Counted from the stretch's first letter, positions 26,230-34,841 are shown. The stretch is 64,000 nucleotides of DNA from Lachnospiraceae bacterium (GCA_910575075.1 CAJTCY010000002.1:158563-222562); one strand, 5' to 3'. The notes: generated by a model not told the origin, from the letters alone. Program-made: numbers and translations.

Positions 26230-27083
26230 TACGGCTAATTTCCCATGTCACCACCTCCTTCAAATCAACTTTATTTCAAGATTTTTACCATTATTTTGAA
26301 TCTTCAACAAAATACATAATTCTCCGTATCAGCTCCGGGATATTTACCGGGGCGGTGATATAGTCGTTCACGCCCTCATGCCGGTATTCATATTCCGTGG
26401 CAAGGTCGCCGTTCTCGGTGAGGATAAAGAACGGCAGAAGCCGGACAGTGGGATTCTTCATTTGGAACATCCCCGCCACCCGCCGCAGCGCATGAAACAA
26501 CTCCATTGCTGTACCGTCCGGCAGTTCCACATCACACAAAATCAGTTCTATTTCCTTATCCTCAAAAATCCGGCGCTTGGCCTCTGCAATCGAGGAAACC
26601 AGAATCAGGTCAAAGCCTTTTTGCAGCATAGCCGCTCGCAGCACTCCGGCGCTGGTATCTTCCGCATGGACAAAGAGCAGCGTATGAAAAGTTGGGGCCT
26701 TTTCACCGGATAGCTGCCGGTAGGCGTATTCCACCAGCATATCCTGTAGCAGCATCCCTTTCATTTTGTCCATACACAGCGTCGCGCCCCGTTGCTTGGC
26801 CTCCTGTTCGTAGTCCTCTTTATCATGGCAGGACACCAGAATAAAAGGCAGCTCCTTGTCTGCGGCCCGCACCTCGTCCAGAAAGTCCATGCCGGAACCG
26901 TCCGGCAGGTCGAGATCACAGCAGATTACCAGAGGCATTTCCTCTTGGATAGCTGTCCGAGCTTCTTTCAGTGTGGAAGCCGTTTCTGCCGGGTAGCCTC
27001 GCCGTTGTAAATATTTTTGCAGGCACCATATATAGGTGTCGCTGTCGTCGATCAGCAGTATCTTTTTCATGTGTCCTCACCCC
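26106..27083 (-). repeat. Outer inverted repeat, left copy
   Basis: At least 978 bp match 63023-64000 in inverted orientation without length change, covering the tandem-receiver gene and the start of the winged-helix gene. The match probably continues past the window edge. Confidence 0.9.
26291..27070 (-). CDS. Tandem-receiver response regulator without output domain (copy 1)
   Basis: The 259-residue protein contains two CheY-like receiver domains and nothing else: residues 1-120 (KKILLIDDSDTYIWCLQKYL, phospho-Asp in CCDLDLPDGSGMDF) and about 127-255 (TLLFVHAEDTSAGVLRAAML, phospho-Asp in LCDVELPDGTAMELF). The second half lacks the first acidic pair typical of active receivers (VHAED in place of VDDD), so only the first may be fully phosphorylatable. 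ATG follows GGGGTGAGGACAC. It is followed by the receiver-less winged-helix gene, which makes the pair look like a response regulator split into separate polypeptides. Its nearest upstream promoter is the ACATTT-repeat promoter at 27291-27319, with a kinase fragment between. Confidence 0.85.
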   Translation of the reverse strand: MKKILLIDDSDTYIWCLQKYLQRRGYPAETASTLKEARTAIQEEMPLVICCDLDLPDGSGMDFLDEVRAADKELPFILVSCHDKEDYEQEAKQRGATLCMDKMKGMLLQDMLVEYAYRQLSGEKAPTFHTLLFVHAEDTSAGVLRAAMLQKGFDLILVSSIAEAKRRIFEDKEIELILCDVELPDGTAMELFHALRRVAGMFQMKNPTVRLLPFFILTENGDLATEYEYRHEGVNDYITAPVNIPELIRRIMYFVEDSK

Positions 27084-27260
27084 ACGGTGATTTCCTTTTT
27101 CTCCGCTGCATACACAATCCCACTCATAGCCTGCGCCACGGTATCAAAAAGACAGCCAGGTTTCTTATCCAACTGGATCACGCCCGTTTCCAGCCGGGAT
27201 GTTTTCACAAGGGCCTGAAAGAGAAAATCCAGCTTATCCGTCTGGCTGCGGATTCCCCTT
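27077..27260 (-). pseudogene. Histidine kinase internal fragment
   Basis: About 60 codons (GIRSQTDKLDFLFQALVKTS ... SGIVYAAEKKEITVG) match the middle of the kinase at 32715-33746, after the phospho-His box and before the ATPase domain. The fragment is fused at one end to a copied promoter and at the other runs into the ribosome binding site of the tandem-receiver gene. It is a recombination scar. Confidence 0.85.
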
Positions 27261-27290
27261 GTAAATTGTTTTACAGTTTCCCTATGGGCT

Positions 27291-27319
27291 ATTGTAAAAC
27301 CCAAATGTCCGCGAAATGT
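27291..27319 (-). promoter_or_regulatory. ACATTT-repeat promoter, site A
   Basis: On the minus strand: ACATTT (27314-27319), N5, ACATTT (27303-27308), N6, TACAAT (27291-27296). The geometry is identical to five other sites in the island. The first hexamer sits 17 bp from the -10, where a -35 should be. It would drive the kinase scrap and the tandem-receiver gene. Confidence 0.75.
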
Positions 27320-27380
27320 TACAGCGGACAAAAAATTTTTTTAAGCTATTCCATTTGCCCACTTGATAATCCTCTTGTTC

Positions 27381-28115
27381 CTATTTATATTTATCTCCAC
27401 GTTTTATCCTATAAAAAACTTCCACACAAAAAACAGTTATGAAAACAAAAAGCACTATATCTGCGATATACATTAACTTTTCCCCATCTGATGTTATCAA
27501 CGAAAGTTGACTGCCAAACAAAATATTTAACATACTGGATATGGGATGTGTCCCTGCCAAGTGTGAAACTCCGATTGTTCCTGCCAGCGAATAGATAAAG
27601 CAAACTGTACTTGAAAAAATCGTGTTTCCCGATGTCAGAGCAGTTATCAGAAACACAGGAAACATTGCAAATGGCATAGACAACGCAATAGTCAGAAAGA
27701 ATCTTATCAGCATTAAAGTCTGATAAGCACTTATGTCTGTAACCTTGCATATGACAGCACTTATTATAATGAGCAGACAGTTCAGCAGCATAATGATAAC
27801 CGCAGTCAAAAACAAAAACAGAATTTTTGCATAAAATAACTGGCTCATTGAAATGGGGATTTGAAGCAATTCTTTCAACGTATCATTTTGGTATTCTGCA
27901 TGGTATATCTTAATAAACAATAACCCTAGCAGAAATGGAAGGAGCATGGCTATATAGCTGCCATATTTCATATAGAAATCTTCAAAACTCTTTTGCGGGA
28001 CATGATAATTCCAAAATGTCATGCCCACCCAAAACAAAAGCAGCACTCCCATAATGGTAAATATAGTTTTCTGCCTCTTGAGTTTTGAAAACTCAGTTTG
28101 TATTAAATTAATCAT
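27381..28115 (-). CDS. Lantibiotic-immunity-type ABC permease 3
   Basis: The 244-residue ABC-2 permease of the EpiG/SpaG/BcrB type has an N-terminal cytoplasmic MINLIQTEFSKLKRQKTIF motif and about six membrane helices. The ATG overlaps the end of the previous permease gene by 8 bp, so this is the last gene of the five-to-seven gene operon running from 32432. It should form the membrane part with the two other permeases and pump lantibiotics or bacitracin-like peptides out of the membrane. I choose 28115 because of the GGAAACGTG region and the family motif; a longer frame reads into the previous gene. Confidence 0.85.
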   Translation of the reverse strand: MINLIQTEFSKLKRQKTIFTIMGVLLLFWVGMTFWNYHVPQKSFEDFYMKYGSYIAMLLPFLLGLLFIKIYHAEYQNDTLKELLQIPISMSQLFYAKILFLFLTAVIIMLLNCLLIIISAVICKVTDISAYQTLMLIRFFLTIALSMPFAMFPVFLITALTSGNTIFSSTVCFIYSLAGTIGVSHLAGTHPISSMLNILFGSQLSLITSDGEKLMYIADIVLFVFITVFCVEVFYRIKRGDKYK

Positions 28116-28821
28116 CACGTTTCCTCCGTATAACAGATATAATAAACAAAGAAATAAACAGACAGATTGCAAGTACAAATATTGATACTGATATCTGGTA
28201 ATTTGCGGAATTAGGTGCATATTTTATGATACTTAACCCAGTTGTGGTTGGATACCAGCTTGTAAAATGTGTATTTGCCACAAAAATACCACAAAATCCA
28301 TAGACAAATGCCACGCAGGTTCCTGCCAAAAAAAGATTTCTTTTCAAAGAAAAAAAAGCGATAATCGGCATAACTGCTATTAGACAGGAGATACCTGTGA
28401 CTAACAGTTTCCAGAAAGCCATCCCGATATCTGCCAAGTTAAAAGGATATTGTAAAACCAAAGCAAACACTATACTGCATAGAAAACTAACTGCAATAAA
28501 TAGGAAAGTCGCAAATACGGTAATTGCAATTTTGGCAAATTTTAATTTACTATAAGAAACTGGCACGATAAGGTTGTTTTTCAATGTGTCCTCTGAATAC
28601 TCCCGGTTCATTAAATAACTGCCAAAAAAAGTTATCAAAAATGGAAATGTAAGGGTTATATTGTTCCAAAGGATTCCATCTGTCAGTGGAAGATAGCCAA
28701 CTACGGAATTTGCCGCCCCTGTCAGCTGGAATAATGCCAGAAGACTTGACAGTACGACAACTCCTATTGAAAGAGGCAAAAGATAATGTCTTTTTAATTT
28801 TTTTAACTCTGCCCAAATCAT
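28108..28821 (-). CDS. Lantibiotic-immunity-type ABC permease 2
   Basis: The 237-residue protein begins MIWAELKKLKRHYLLPLSIG, the same short cytoplasmic amphipathic start as its neighbours, followed by six predicted membrane helices. It begins 5 bp before the end of the upstream permease and overlaps the next one. The arrangement corresponds to the E, F and G components of lantibiotic self-protection or resistance systems, here with three permeases and one ATPase. Confidence 0.85.
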   Translation of the reverse strand: MIWAELKKLKRHYLLPLSIGVVVLSSLLALFQLTGAANSVVGYLPLTDGILWNNITLTFPFLITFFGSYLMNREYSEDTLKNNLIVPVSYSKLKFAKIAITVFATFLFIAVSFLCSIVFALVLQYPFNLADIGMAFWKLLVTGISCLIAVMPIIAFFSLKRNLFLAGTCVAFVYGFCGIFVANTHFTSWYPTTTGLSIIKYAPNSANYQISVSIFVLAICLFISLFIISVIRRKRDD

Positions 28822-28825
28822 CGCA

Positions 28826-29560
28826 TTACACCTCCTGTTTCCGATAAATATATGCCGACAATACCATGCACACAGTTCCCATCCCAATAAGAGAAAGGAT
28901 ACAGGGAAATACTGGCAGTACCCAATTCTGCACATTCTCCACCATTTCCATGCGTTCTGGATTTGCCGTTATAAAAGGCAGACTGCATCGAAACAATAAA
29001 GTCAATGGGGCTGGAACTTTCAACAGCATAACAGAAAATGCAAAACTGGCAACTGCATAAATAACAGAACATAGTATCGGCAATATGAAATTTTTCTGAA
29101 ATACAACAGCAGCCGCTATCATGGGCAGAGATGCGGTAGCTATCAGTACGGACATACTGAGCGAAATTGCTAATTTTAATGGAATATCCGAAATGGTTCC
29201 CGTAAATAGTCCTCCAATCATGGTAGCGCCGATTGCGGCAACACCATAAAATATCGCCAAAATGTAAATGATAATCACCTTTGCGCCAAGTAGCTTCCAT
29301 CTGGGAACAGGGATTACTGAAAGGGTTTTCAGCGTCCCATTTTCATTTTCCATTCGGAACAGTATTGACGCAATAATGCCCAAAACTATGGGAAGAACCA
29401 AAAAGAATCCAAATTCCATAACAAACATAAGAAGCGTATCATAATTCAGTTTTGAATGGACAATTACGATAGTGAGCGGAATCGGAAAAAGGCAAGCGGC
29501 AAGTACGGTAAGCAGGATAAACTTCTGCCGCTTTATCTTTTTAAACTCTGCCTCTAACAT
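28826..29560 (-). CDS. Lantibiotic-immunity-type ABC permease 1
   Basis: The 244-residue protein begins MLEAEFKKIKRQKFILLTVL and has six hydrophobic helices. Its ATG lies one base past the ATPase stop codon, so they are translationally coupled. A longer frame upstream lies wholly within the ATPase gene and is not used. Sequence is of the ABC-2/BcrB type. Confidence 0.85.
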   Translation of the reverse strand: MLEAEFKKIKRQKFILLTVLAACLFPIPLTIVIVHSKLNYDTLLMFVMEFGFFLVLPIVLGIIASILFRMENENGTLKTLSVIPVPRWKLLGAKVIIIYILAIFYGVAAIGATMIGGLFTGTISDIPLKLAISLSMSVLIATASLPMIAAAVVFQKNFILPILCSVIYAVASFAFSVMLLKVPAPLTLLFRCSLPFITANPERMEMVENVQNWVLPVFPCILSLIGMGTVCMVLSAYIYRKQEV

Positions 29561-29561
29561 T

Positions 29562-30485
29562 TTAAGCAATGCCAACACCTCCCGTAATCTCTTTGAAATA
29601 ATCCTCAAGGCTTTCGTCGCAAACGCTGCTTTCATAAACACCAATGTTATTCGTAATAAACGCTTGATTTACCATGCTCAAATCAATGTCCATATCATAA
29701 ATCCGCATAACATTATCATCTTCAATACGATATTTTACCCCGCCGCATTTCTGCTCCAGAATCCGGGCTGCGGTTGCCGTAGAGGATACACGGAATAAAA
29801 CATATTTCTGGTTCTTTTTTCTTAATTCGTCCATACTGCTTTCTTCCAATAGGTTTCCTTCATGAATAATTCCTATATCATCTGCAAGCAAGTCAATCTC
29901 TGACAGGATATGGCTGGAAATCAAGATGGTTTTCCCCCGTTCTTTGCTTAAATCCTGCAAGAATTTTCTGATTTCCGCTATGCCAATCGGGTCAAGACCA
30001 TTAATCGGTTCATCAAGAATCAAAAGTTCGGGGTCATGCATGATAGCATTTGCGATTCCAAGCCGTTGCTTCATGCCAAGGGAATACTTGCTGAACAGCT
30101 TTTTATCTTTGTAGGGAAGACCAACTACTTCCAACGCATTTTTTACGGCATCCGGGCGGGATGTCCCACGTAGCTTTGCAAAAATCTCCAAATTTTCTGT
30201 TCCAGTCAGATTCGGATAAAACCCAGGCGTTTCGATGATTGCGCCAATACGAGGGTATATCCGTTTTTCCTGTCCTCTGATATTTTTTCCAAACAGCTGC
30301 ACTTCTCCTGATGTAATGGAAGTCAGTCCTAAAACCATCTTCATAATCGTTGTCTTTCCTGCGCCGTTACGTCCGAGCAGCCCATAGATACGCCCTTTTT
30401 TCACATGCACGTTTACGGACTTGACAGCTTCCTGTTCTCCGTAGACCTTTGTTAAATTCTCTGTTCTAATCACCAAATCATTCAT
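29562..30485 (-). CDS. BcrA/lantibiotic-immunity-type ABC ATPase
   Basis: The 307-residue ATPase has Walker A (GRNGAGKTT), signature SLGMKQRLGIA, Walker B (LLILDEPINGLD) and H-loop His (ILISSHILSE). The Q-loop stretch IGAIIETPGFYPNLTGTENL is typical of the BcrA/SpaF/EpiF group, and the roughly 80-residue C-terminal extension is also usual. It starts at 30485 (MNDLVIRTENL) behind AAAGGAAAAAACT. It is separated from the upstream kinase by the terminator at 30608-30633 and about 130 bp, so it may have its own promoter controlled by the adjacent response regulator. Confidence 0.9.
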   Translation of the reverse strand: MNDLVIRTENLTKVYGEQEAVKSVNVHVKKGRIYGLLGRNGAGKTTIMKMVLGLTSITSGEVQLFGKNIRGQEKRIYPRIGAIIETPGFYPNLTGTENLEIFAKLRGTSRPDAVKNALEVVGLPYKDKKLFSKYSLGMKQRLGIANAIMHDPELLILDEPINGLDPIGIAEIRKFLQDLSKERGKTILISSHILSEIDLLADDIGIIHEGNLLEESSMDELRKKNQKYVLFRVSSTATAARILEQKCGGVKYRIEDDNVMRIYDMDIDLSMVNQAFITNNIGVYESSVCDESLEDYFKEITGGVGIA

Positions 30486-30607
30486 AGTTTTTTCCTTTCT
30501 CACATAATTGCGGTAGAAAACATTGATACTTTTGTGTAAAATCCATTATACGTCATAAACCTTGCCAAAACCTTGCCGAAACCTTGTTTTTTTCATGTTT
30601 TGCAAAG

Positions 30608-30633
30608 AAAGCCCTGTGTGGTCACAGGGCTTT
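30608..30633 (-). terminator. Terminator overlapping the kinase stop
   Basis: An 11-bp perfect stem AAAGCCCTGTG / CACAGGGCTTT with a 4-base loop. One arm includes the end of the kinase coding sequence. Confidence 0.8.
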
Positions 30634-31545
30634 CCGAAACGTAATTGTAAATGTTACGCCTGCACTAGGGGCGCTTTCCGCCTTTATTTTCCCTTTGTGC
30701 GCGCTTACCAGTTCCTTTACAATGGCTAATCCTAATCCGTTCCCGTCTGCCAGACGGGAATCATCGCACTGATACATCCGTTCAAAAATATGTGGAAGAC
30801 TGGACGGCAAAATTCCAATGCCGTTGTCCGAAACCTCAATCTGAGCCAGCGATTCTTCCTCTGTAATTCGCAGGGTCAGTCTGTTTCCATCGCTGTGTTT
30901 TAGGATATTTTGAAAGAGATTGTTAAGGATACGGGTATAAGCATGGATATCGATATCCATCCAATATTCCGTTTCCGGAATCTCAATCTCATATTTAAAA
31001 TGGCTGTTTTCCCATGTAGGTATCCAATCTGCTATAATGCTACGGGTCAGTTCATTCAAGTCCAGTTGCTCAAAATGGTATGTTTGTTCCCCTGCATCCA
31101 ACTTTACCCATTCAAATAACGACTCTATAAATCCTTTTAATTGATGTGCTTTCTCTGAAGCAATAAGAATATAAGCCTCCTTTTCCTCTCCAGTGACAAG
31201 TCCGCCTGTAACTGCTTCCAGATAGCCGACAAGAGAAGCTAACGGTGTTTTTGCATCATGGGAAAGACTTGTCATAAGACGTTTATATGACGCTTCCGAC
31301 TGTTGCTGACGGATAAACTGTGTCTGATTATTTAGCGTAATCATATTGATGTCATGGCAAATCTGTTTTGTCCTATCATTTTCTTTTGCCAGTACACGGC
31401 GGTTCAGATTACCCGCCTTTATATCTTCCAGAGCTTCTTTTATAACGGACAGGCTTTGTTTTGTCTGCCACAATTTCACTGCGAAAAAAAGAGCGCATAT
31501 CATGGATAGGCAGAGCAATGCAAACAGAAATAAATTACAATTCAT
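30622..31545 (-). CDS. Sensor histidine kinase of the lantibiotic-type operon
   Basis: The 307-residue kinase has a single N-terminal membrane helix (LFLFALLCLSMICALFFAV) and almost no extracellular loop. It then has a phospho-His box (LMTSLSHDAKTPLASLVGYLE), N box (NLFQNILKHS) and G boxes (DNGIGILPSSLPHIFE, DGNGLGLAIVKE). The lack of an external sensor domain is typical of intramembrane-sensing kinases that take their signal from a partner ABC transporter. It starts 2 bp after the response regulator stop. Confidence 0.88.
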   Translation of the reverse strand: MNCNLFLFALLCLSMICALFFAVKLWQTKQSLSVIKEALEDIKAGNLNRRVLAKENDRTKQICHDINMITLNNQTQFIRQQQSEASYKRLMTSLSHDAKTPLASLVGYLEAVTGGLVTGEEKEAYILIASEKAHQLKGFIESLFEWVKLDAGEQTYHFEQLDLNELTRSIIADWIPTWENSHFKYEIEIPETEYWMDIDIHAYTRILNNLFQNILKHSDGNRLTLRITEEESLAQIEVSDNGIGILPSSLPHIFERMYQCDDSRLADGNGLGLAIVKELVSAHKGKIKAESAPSAGVTFTITFRKAL

Positions 31546-31546
31546 C

Positions 31547-32248
31547 TTATGCCTCCCCGCTAAAACGATAGCCGATGCCCCGGATTGTCAGAATGTAAAA
31601 AGGATGTTCCGGGTCTGGCTCTATTTTTTTACGCAGTTTACTGATAAAGGACATAATATTGCTGTCATCAAAAGCGTATTCTTCATCCCATACCTGCGTA
31701 TAAATCTGTTTTTTGGTGAAAATTTTTCCTTTATTGGATGCAAGAAAGGAAAGTAAATCAAATTCCTTTCCAGTTAATTCTATCTGTTGGTTGTTTACCA
31801 TGACGATACGATTTATCTTGTCAATCAGTATTCCCTTAAAATTTAGAATGTCTCTATCATCGTCCGAAACAGAATTAAACTGCGTATATCGTCTGATAAG
31901 TGAGTGGACACGAGCCATCAGCTCATTGATGCTGAAAGGCTTAGTCAGATAATCATCTGCGCCCATCCGTAAGCCCGAAACTTTGTCTTCTTCATCACTC
32001 TTTGCCGTCAGCATGAGAACAGGTACGTTGCTTGTCTGACGGATTTTTTGCAGAACTTGGAAGCCGTCTAAATCTGGCATCATAATGTCGAGGATGACAA
32101 GAGAGCATGTATCTTTGTTTTCTTCTATCAGCCGTAAACCTTCGGCACCTCCTCCTGCAACAGCCGCCGTATATGTTTCCTGCTCCATACATTTCTTCAT
32201 AAGAAGTCTCAATTCTTTGTCGTCATCTATAATAATTATTTTATCCAT
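31547..32248 (-). CDS. OmpR-family response regulator of the lantibiotic-type operon
   Basis: The 233-residue protein has a receiver (KIIIIDDDKELR; phospho-Asp in LVILDIMMPDLDGF; Lys in YLTKPFS) and a winged helix (ELTGKEFDLLSFLASNKGKIF ... ILTIRGIGYRF). It starts at 32248 behind GGAAAGGAAAATAAAA and overlaps the small HTH gene by 8 bp. It is expected to control the transporter genes downstream. Confidence 0.9.
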   Translation of the reverse strand: MDKIIIIDDDKELRLLMKKCMEQETYTAAVAGGGAEGLRLIEENKDTCSLVILDIMMPDLDGFQVLQKIRQTSNVPVLMLTAKSDEEDKVSGLRMGADDYLTKPFSINELMARVHSLIRRYTQFNSVSDDDRDILNFKGILIDKINRIVMVNNQQIELTGKEFDLLSFLASNKGKIFTKKQIYTQVWDEEYAFDDSNIMSFISKLRKKIEPDPEHPFYILTIRGIGYRFSGEA

Positions 32249-32432
32249 TTTTATTTTCCTTTCCATCGTGTGTTCTGCGGTCAATCGGCTTTTTTGCATT
32301 TTGGGGAATTAGCCATATCCGATTGATATTCAAAACACCCTTGATTCGTTTTTCCTTGCATAACCGTTGTACCCATCTAAGCGATACGTTCCATTTTCCT
32401 GCGGCTTCCTGTGCTGTCATGTAGTCAAGCAT
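32241..32432 (-). CDS. Small helix-turn-helix (excisionase-like) protein
   Basis: The 63-residue protein begins MLDYMTAQEAAGKWNVSLRW and continues VQRLCKEKRIKGVLNINRIW, a MerR/excisionase-like HTH fold. It starts behind AAGGAGGTCTATC and overlaps the response regulator gene, so it is co-expressed with it. Its role may be DNA bending or regulation. Similar small proteins lead two-component/ABC operons on clostridial mobile elements. Confidence 0.75.
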   Translation of the reverse strand: MLDYMTAQEAAGKWNVSLRWVQRLCKEKRIKGVLNINRIWLIPQNAKKPIDRRTHDGKENKNG

Positions 32433-32643
32433 GATAGACCTCCTTATATTCACTCTATATAGTATAGCCGTTTAAGCGAACTGTATCAATTATGCAAATA
32501 TGAACTTTTATCCCTCGCCTGTGGAAATTAAATCTCTTAATTGTAGAGATTTCACATCGTTTAAGTGGAACTCCCATTTCAGTACAATATAAGGGAACAA
32601 AATCTATCCGTACAGGTGGAAAAATTTCATTGAAAACCGGGGT

Positions 32644-32669
32644 GAAATGTTACAACGCTCGGACATTTC
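32644..32669 (-). promoter_or_regulatory. GAAATGT-N12-ACATTTC inverted site, copy 1
   Basis: A 26-bp convergent pair of the same half-sites as the ACATTT-repeat promoters, placed just after the kinase gene. Two further copies are at 54457-54482 and 56969-56994. A regulator dimer site or a transcript hairpin are both possible. Confidence 0.5.
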
Positions 32670-32714
32670 AAAAAAATTTACGGCGGGCAGCCGGAACTGG
32701 TCGTCCGCCGCGTT

Positions 32715-33746
32715 CTATTTTGTCGGCAGCATAATGGAAAATTCCGAACCCCTGCCCGGCTCCGAAACCACTCTGATATAGCCGCCCTGCCGCGTTATGA
32801 TCTCGCGGGCCAGATACAGGCCAATGCCAACGCCCTGCTGTTCGTGTACTTCTTCCTCACGATAGAAGCGCCGGAAGATGGCGGCCTGATTGCTTTCAGA
32901 AATGCCCTTGCCGGTGTCGGCTACTTTGATCTCCACATACATTTCCCACAGCACCACTGACACAGCGATTTTCCCGCCTGCCAGGGTGTACTTCACCGCA
33001 TTGTCCAGCAGGTTAAAAAGGGCTTCGGATGTCCATTTGCTGTCATGGGAAACGGCCAAATCCTCCGGGCAGTCCACAGACACGGCGATTTCTTTTTTCT
33101 CCGCTGCATATACAATCCCACTCATAGCCTGCGCCACGGTATCAAAAAGGTGGCCAGGTTTCTTATCCAACTGGATCACGCCCGTTTCCAGCCGGGAGGT
33201 TTTCACAAGGGCCTGAAAGAGAAAGTCCAGCTTATCCGTCTGGCTGCGGATTCCCAGGATAAAGTCAGTGCGCTCCGCCTCGGTCATGGGCTTTTCCAGC
33301 AGGGTGTCCGCCGCCATTTTCAGATTGCTTACCGGCGTTTTTACCTGATGGGAAATATCCGATACAAAGGTCTGTAACTCCTGCCGTTCCTCGTCCACAA
33401 GACGGCGGTTCTCCTGCATGATCTGATAAAGCCTTGCCAGCCGGTGTCCGATTCTGGCAAGCTGGGTTTCGCTGTCCTCCGGACGTTTTGGCGCTTCATT
33501 TCCGGCGATCATGTGGTCTAAGGTCTGGCATAGGTCAGCGGTAAACTGCGACAGCCGCTTTCCAAACACCTGCGTCAGTACAAAAATCCCCACAAGGGCG
33601 CACAGCAGCAGCGCCCCGCCAGTCAGCAGCGCCGCCGTTTGTTTTGTCACAAAAAACAGGGCTATGGTAATCCCGGACATAGAGAGGGCAAGCCCTATTG
33701 CCACCCGGCCAAACAGCCGCTTTACAGATAGGTTTTGAAACTTCAT
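32715..33746 (-). CDS. Sensor histidine kinase, VanS/BceS-like (copy 1)
   Basis: The 343-residue kinase has two closely spaced membrane helices (VAIGLALSMSGITIALFF and LTGGALLLCALVGIFVL, about residues 14-62) with almost no external loop. It continues with a HAMP-like helix, the phospho-His box VSDISHQVKTPVSNLKMAAD, N box FNLLDNAVKYT and G boxes DTGKGISE and GVGIGLYLAREI. The ATG overlaps the response regulator stop by 4 bp. It is nearly identical to 53380-54411. Confidence 0.9.
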   Translation of the reverse strand: MKFQNLSVKRLFGRVAIGLALSMSGITIALFFVTKQTAALLTGGALLLCALVGIFVLTQVFGKRLSQFTADLCQTLDHMIAGNEAPKRPEDSETQLARIGHRLARLYQIMQENRRLVDEERQELQTFVSDISHQVKTPVSNLKMAADTLLEKPMTEAERTDFILGIRSQTDKLDFLFQALVKTSRLETGVIQLDKKPGHLFDTVAQAMSGIVYAAEKKEIAVSVDCPEDLAVSHDSKWTSEALFNLLDNAVKYTLAGGKIAVSVVLWEMYVEIKVADTGKGISESNQAAIFRRFYREEEVHEQQGVGIGLYLAREIITRQGGYIRVVSEPGRGSEFSIMLPTK

Positions 33747-34435
33747 TTCGCCTCGCCTCCCGTCCACTGATAGCCCATGCCGTAAACGGTCTTGATGTAG
33801 GGCGTGCCGCCGTCGGATTCAATCTTGCTGCGAATCCGGCTGATGGAGGTTGTCAGGGTGTGTTCATCCACAAACTTCTCGTCTATATCCCACAGCTTTT
33901 CCAAAAGCTGCCCACGGGTCAGCACTTGCCGGGGATTTTTGCGGAACAGGTTCAGCATTTTGTATTCCATCGGGGATAGGGTCAGGGGCTTGCCGTTTAG
34001 GGAAGCCGCCTGCTCCGAGAAGTCCAGAAACAGCCGCCCGTCGTCGTAAATGTCCTTGGCCGGTTTGTGGTGTTCCAGCATGGCGAACATGGCTTTGATT
34101 TTCCGCTGCAAGGCCCCGATCACAAAGGGCTTTGTGATGTAGTCCACCGCGCCCACCTCATAGCCCCGTATCTGGTCACTTTCCTGATCGTTGGCGGTCA
34201 GGAAGATTACAATGGTGTCCGGGTGCTGGGGCTTTATCAGCTTGCACAGTTCAAAACCATTCCCATCCGGCAGGTTGATGTCCAGCAGCACTAAATCAAA
34301 TTCCCGCTGGCGCAGGACATCAGCTGCGGTCCTGGCATTCAGGGCAGAAGTCACGCCGTACCCGTCTGCGGTCAGGTTATAGGCCAACATCTTATTCAAA
34401 AAACTGTCGTCCTCGACAATTAAAATCTGCTTCAT
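33743..34435 (-). CDS. OmpR-family response regulator (copy 1)
   Basis: The 230-residue protein has a receiver (QILIVEDDSFLNKML; phospho-Asp in LVLLDINLPDGNGF; YITKPF) and a winged helix (TLSPMEYKMLNLFRKNPRQVL ... IKTVYGMGYQW). It starts at 34435 behind GGAAGTGAGGAT. It is preceded by ACATTT-repeat promoter site B, so it may control itself. The paralogue at 52691-53383 differs at only a few residues (for example TAADVL against TAAAAI). It is the best candidate for the protein that reads the ACATTT repeats. Confidence 0.9.
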   Translation of the reverse strand: MKQILIVEDDSFLNKMLAYNLTADGYGVTSALNARTAADVLRQREFDLVLLDINLPDGNGFELCKLIKPQHPDTIVIFLTANDQESDQIRGYEVGAVDYITKPFVIGALQRKIKAMFAMLEHHKPAKDIYDDGRLFLDFSEQAASLNGKPLTLSPMEYKMLNLFRKNPRQVLTRGQLLEKLWDIDEKFVDEHTLTTSISRIRSKIESDGGTPYIKTVYGMGYQWTGGEAK

Positions 34436-34463
34436 ATCCTCACTTCCTTTGCTTTTTGCAGAT

Positions 34464-34492
34464 AGTATAACAGGCAAATGTCCGCGAAATGT
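34464..34492 (-). promoter_or_regulatory. ACATTT-repeat promoter, site B
   Basis: Minus strand: ACATTT (34487-34492), N5, ACATTT (34476-34481), N6, TATACT (34464-34469), 28 bp before the response regulator start. In the inverted copy at 52.65 kb the repeats have been lost and only a TATATC remains. Confidence 0.75.
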
Positions 34493-34606
34493 TACAGCGG
34501 ACAAAAAATTTAATTTTTGCATTTCTCTGTTATAGCAGTTCAAAATAATAAATCTATTATAGGCAGTTATCAAAGGTTTATCAATGCGGCAACTGTAAAC
34601 AGATTC

Positions 34607-34702
34607 AACTACCGGTTATACCGAAAGTCAGATTATCCCGAATACATCAAAGAAAGCCAGTAATAGCGGCATTTCTTAGAGAAATATTCGGGATAACTTT
34701 TT
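34607..34702 (+). repeat. RIT left terminal inverted repeat (96 bp)
   Basis: It contains TTATCCCGAATAC and, in the opposite sense, ATATTCGGGATAAC, about 55 bp apart, as expected for paired recombinase-binding sites. Confidence 0.9.
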
Positions 34703-34841
34703 GTGTCTGTCTAAGCTGTCAAATAGAATCCATATATGAAAAGCCGAAAAATTCGGGATAATTTTATGGTGTCCATAGAGGCATTTGCTGATAATGGTGT
34801 CAGCAGGGATTTCCCTGACTATACCAAAGGAGGCATCTGCC

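Larger units (their letters stand above)
32621..34478 (-). repeat. Inner inverted repeat, left copy
   Basis: About 1858 bp match 52648-54505 in inverted orientation without net length change (for example 34435 pairs with 52691 and 32715 with 54411). It covers the response regulator, the kinase and the downstream inverted-repeat site. Confidence 0.9.
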
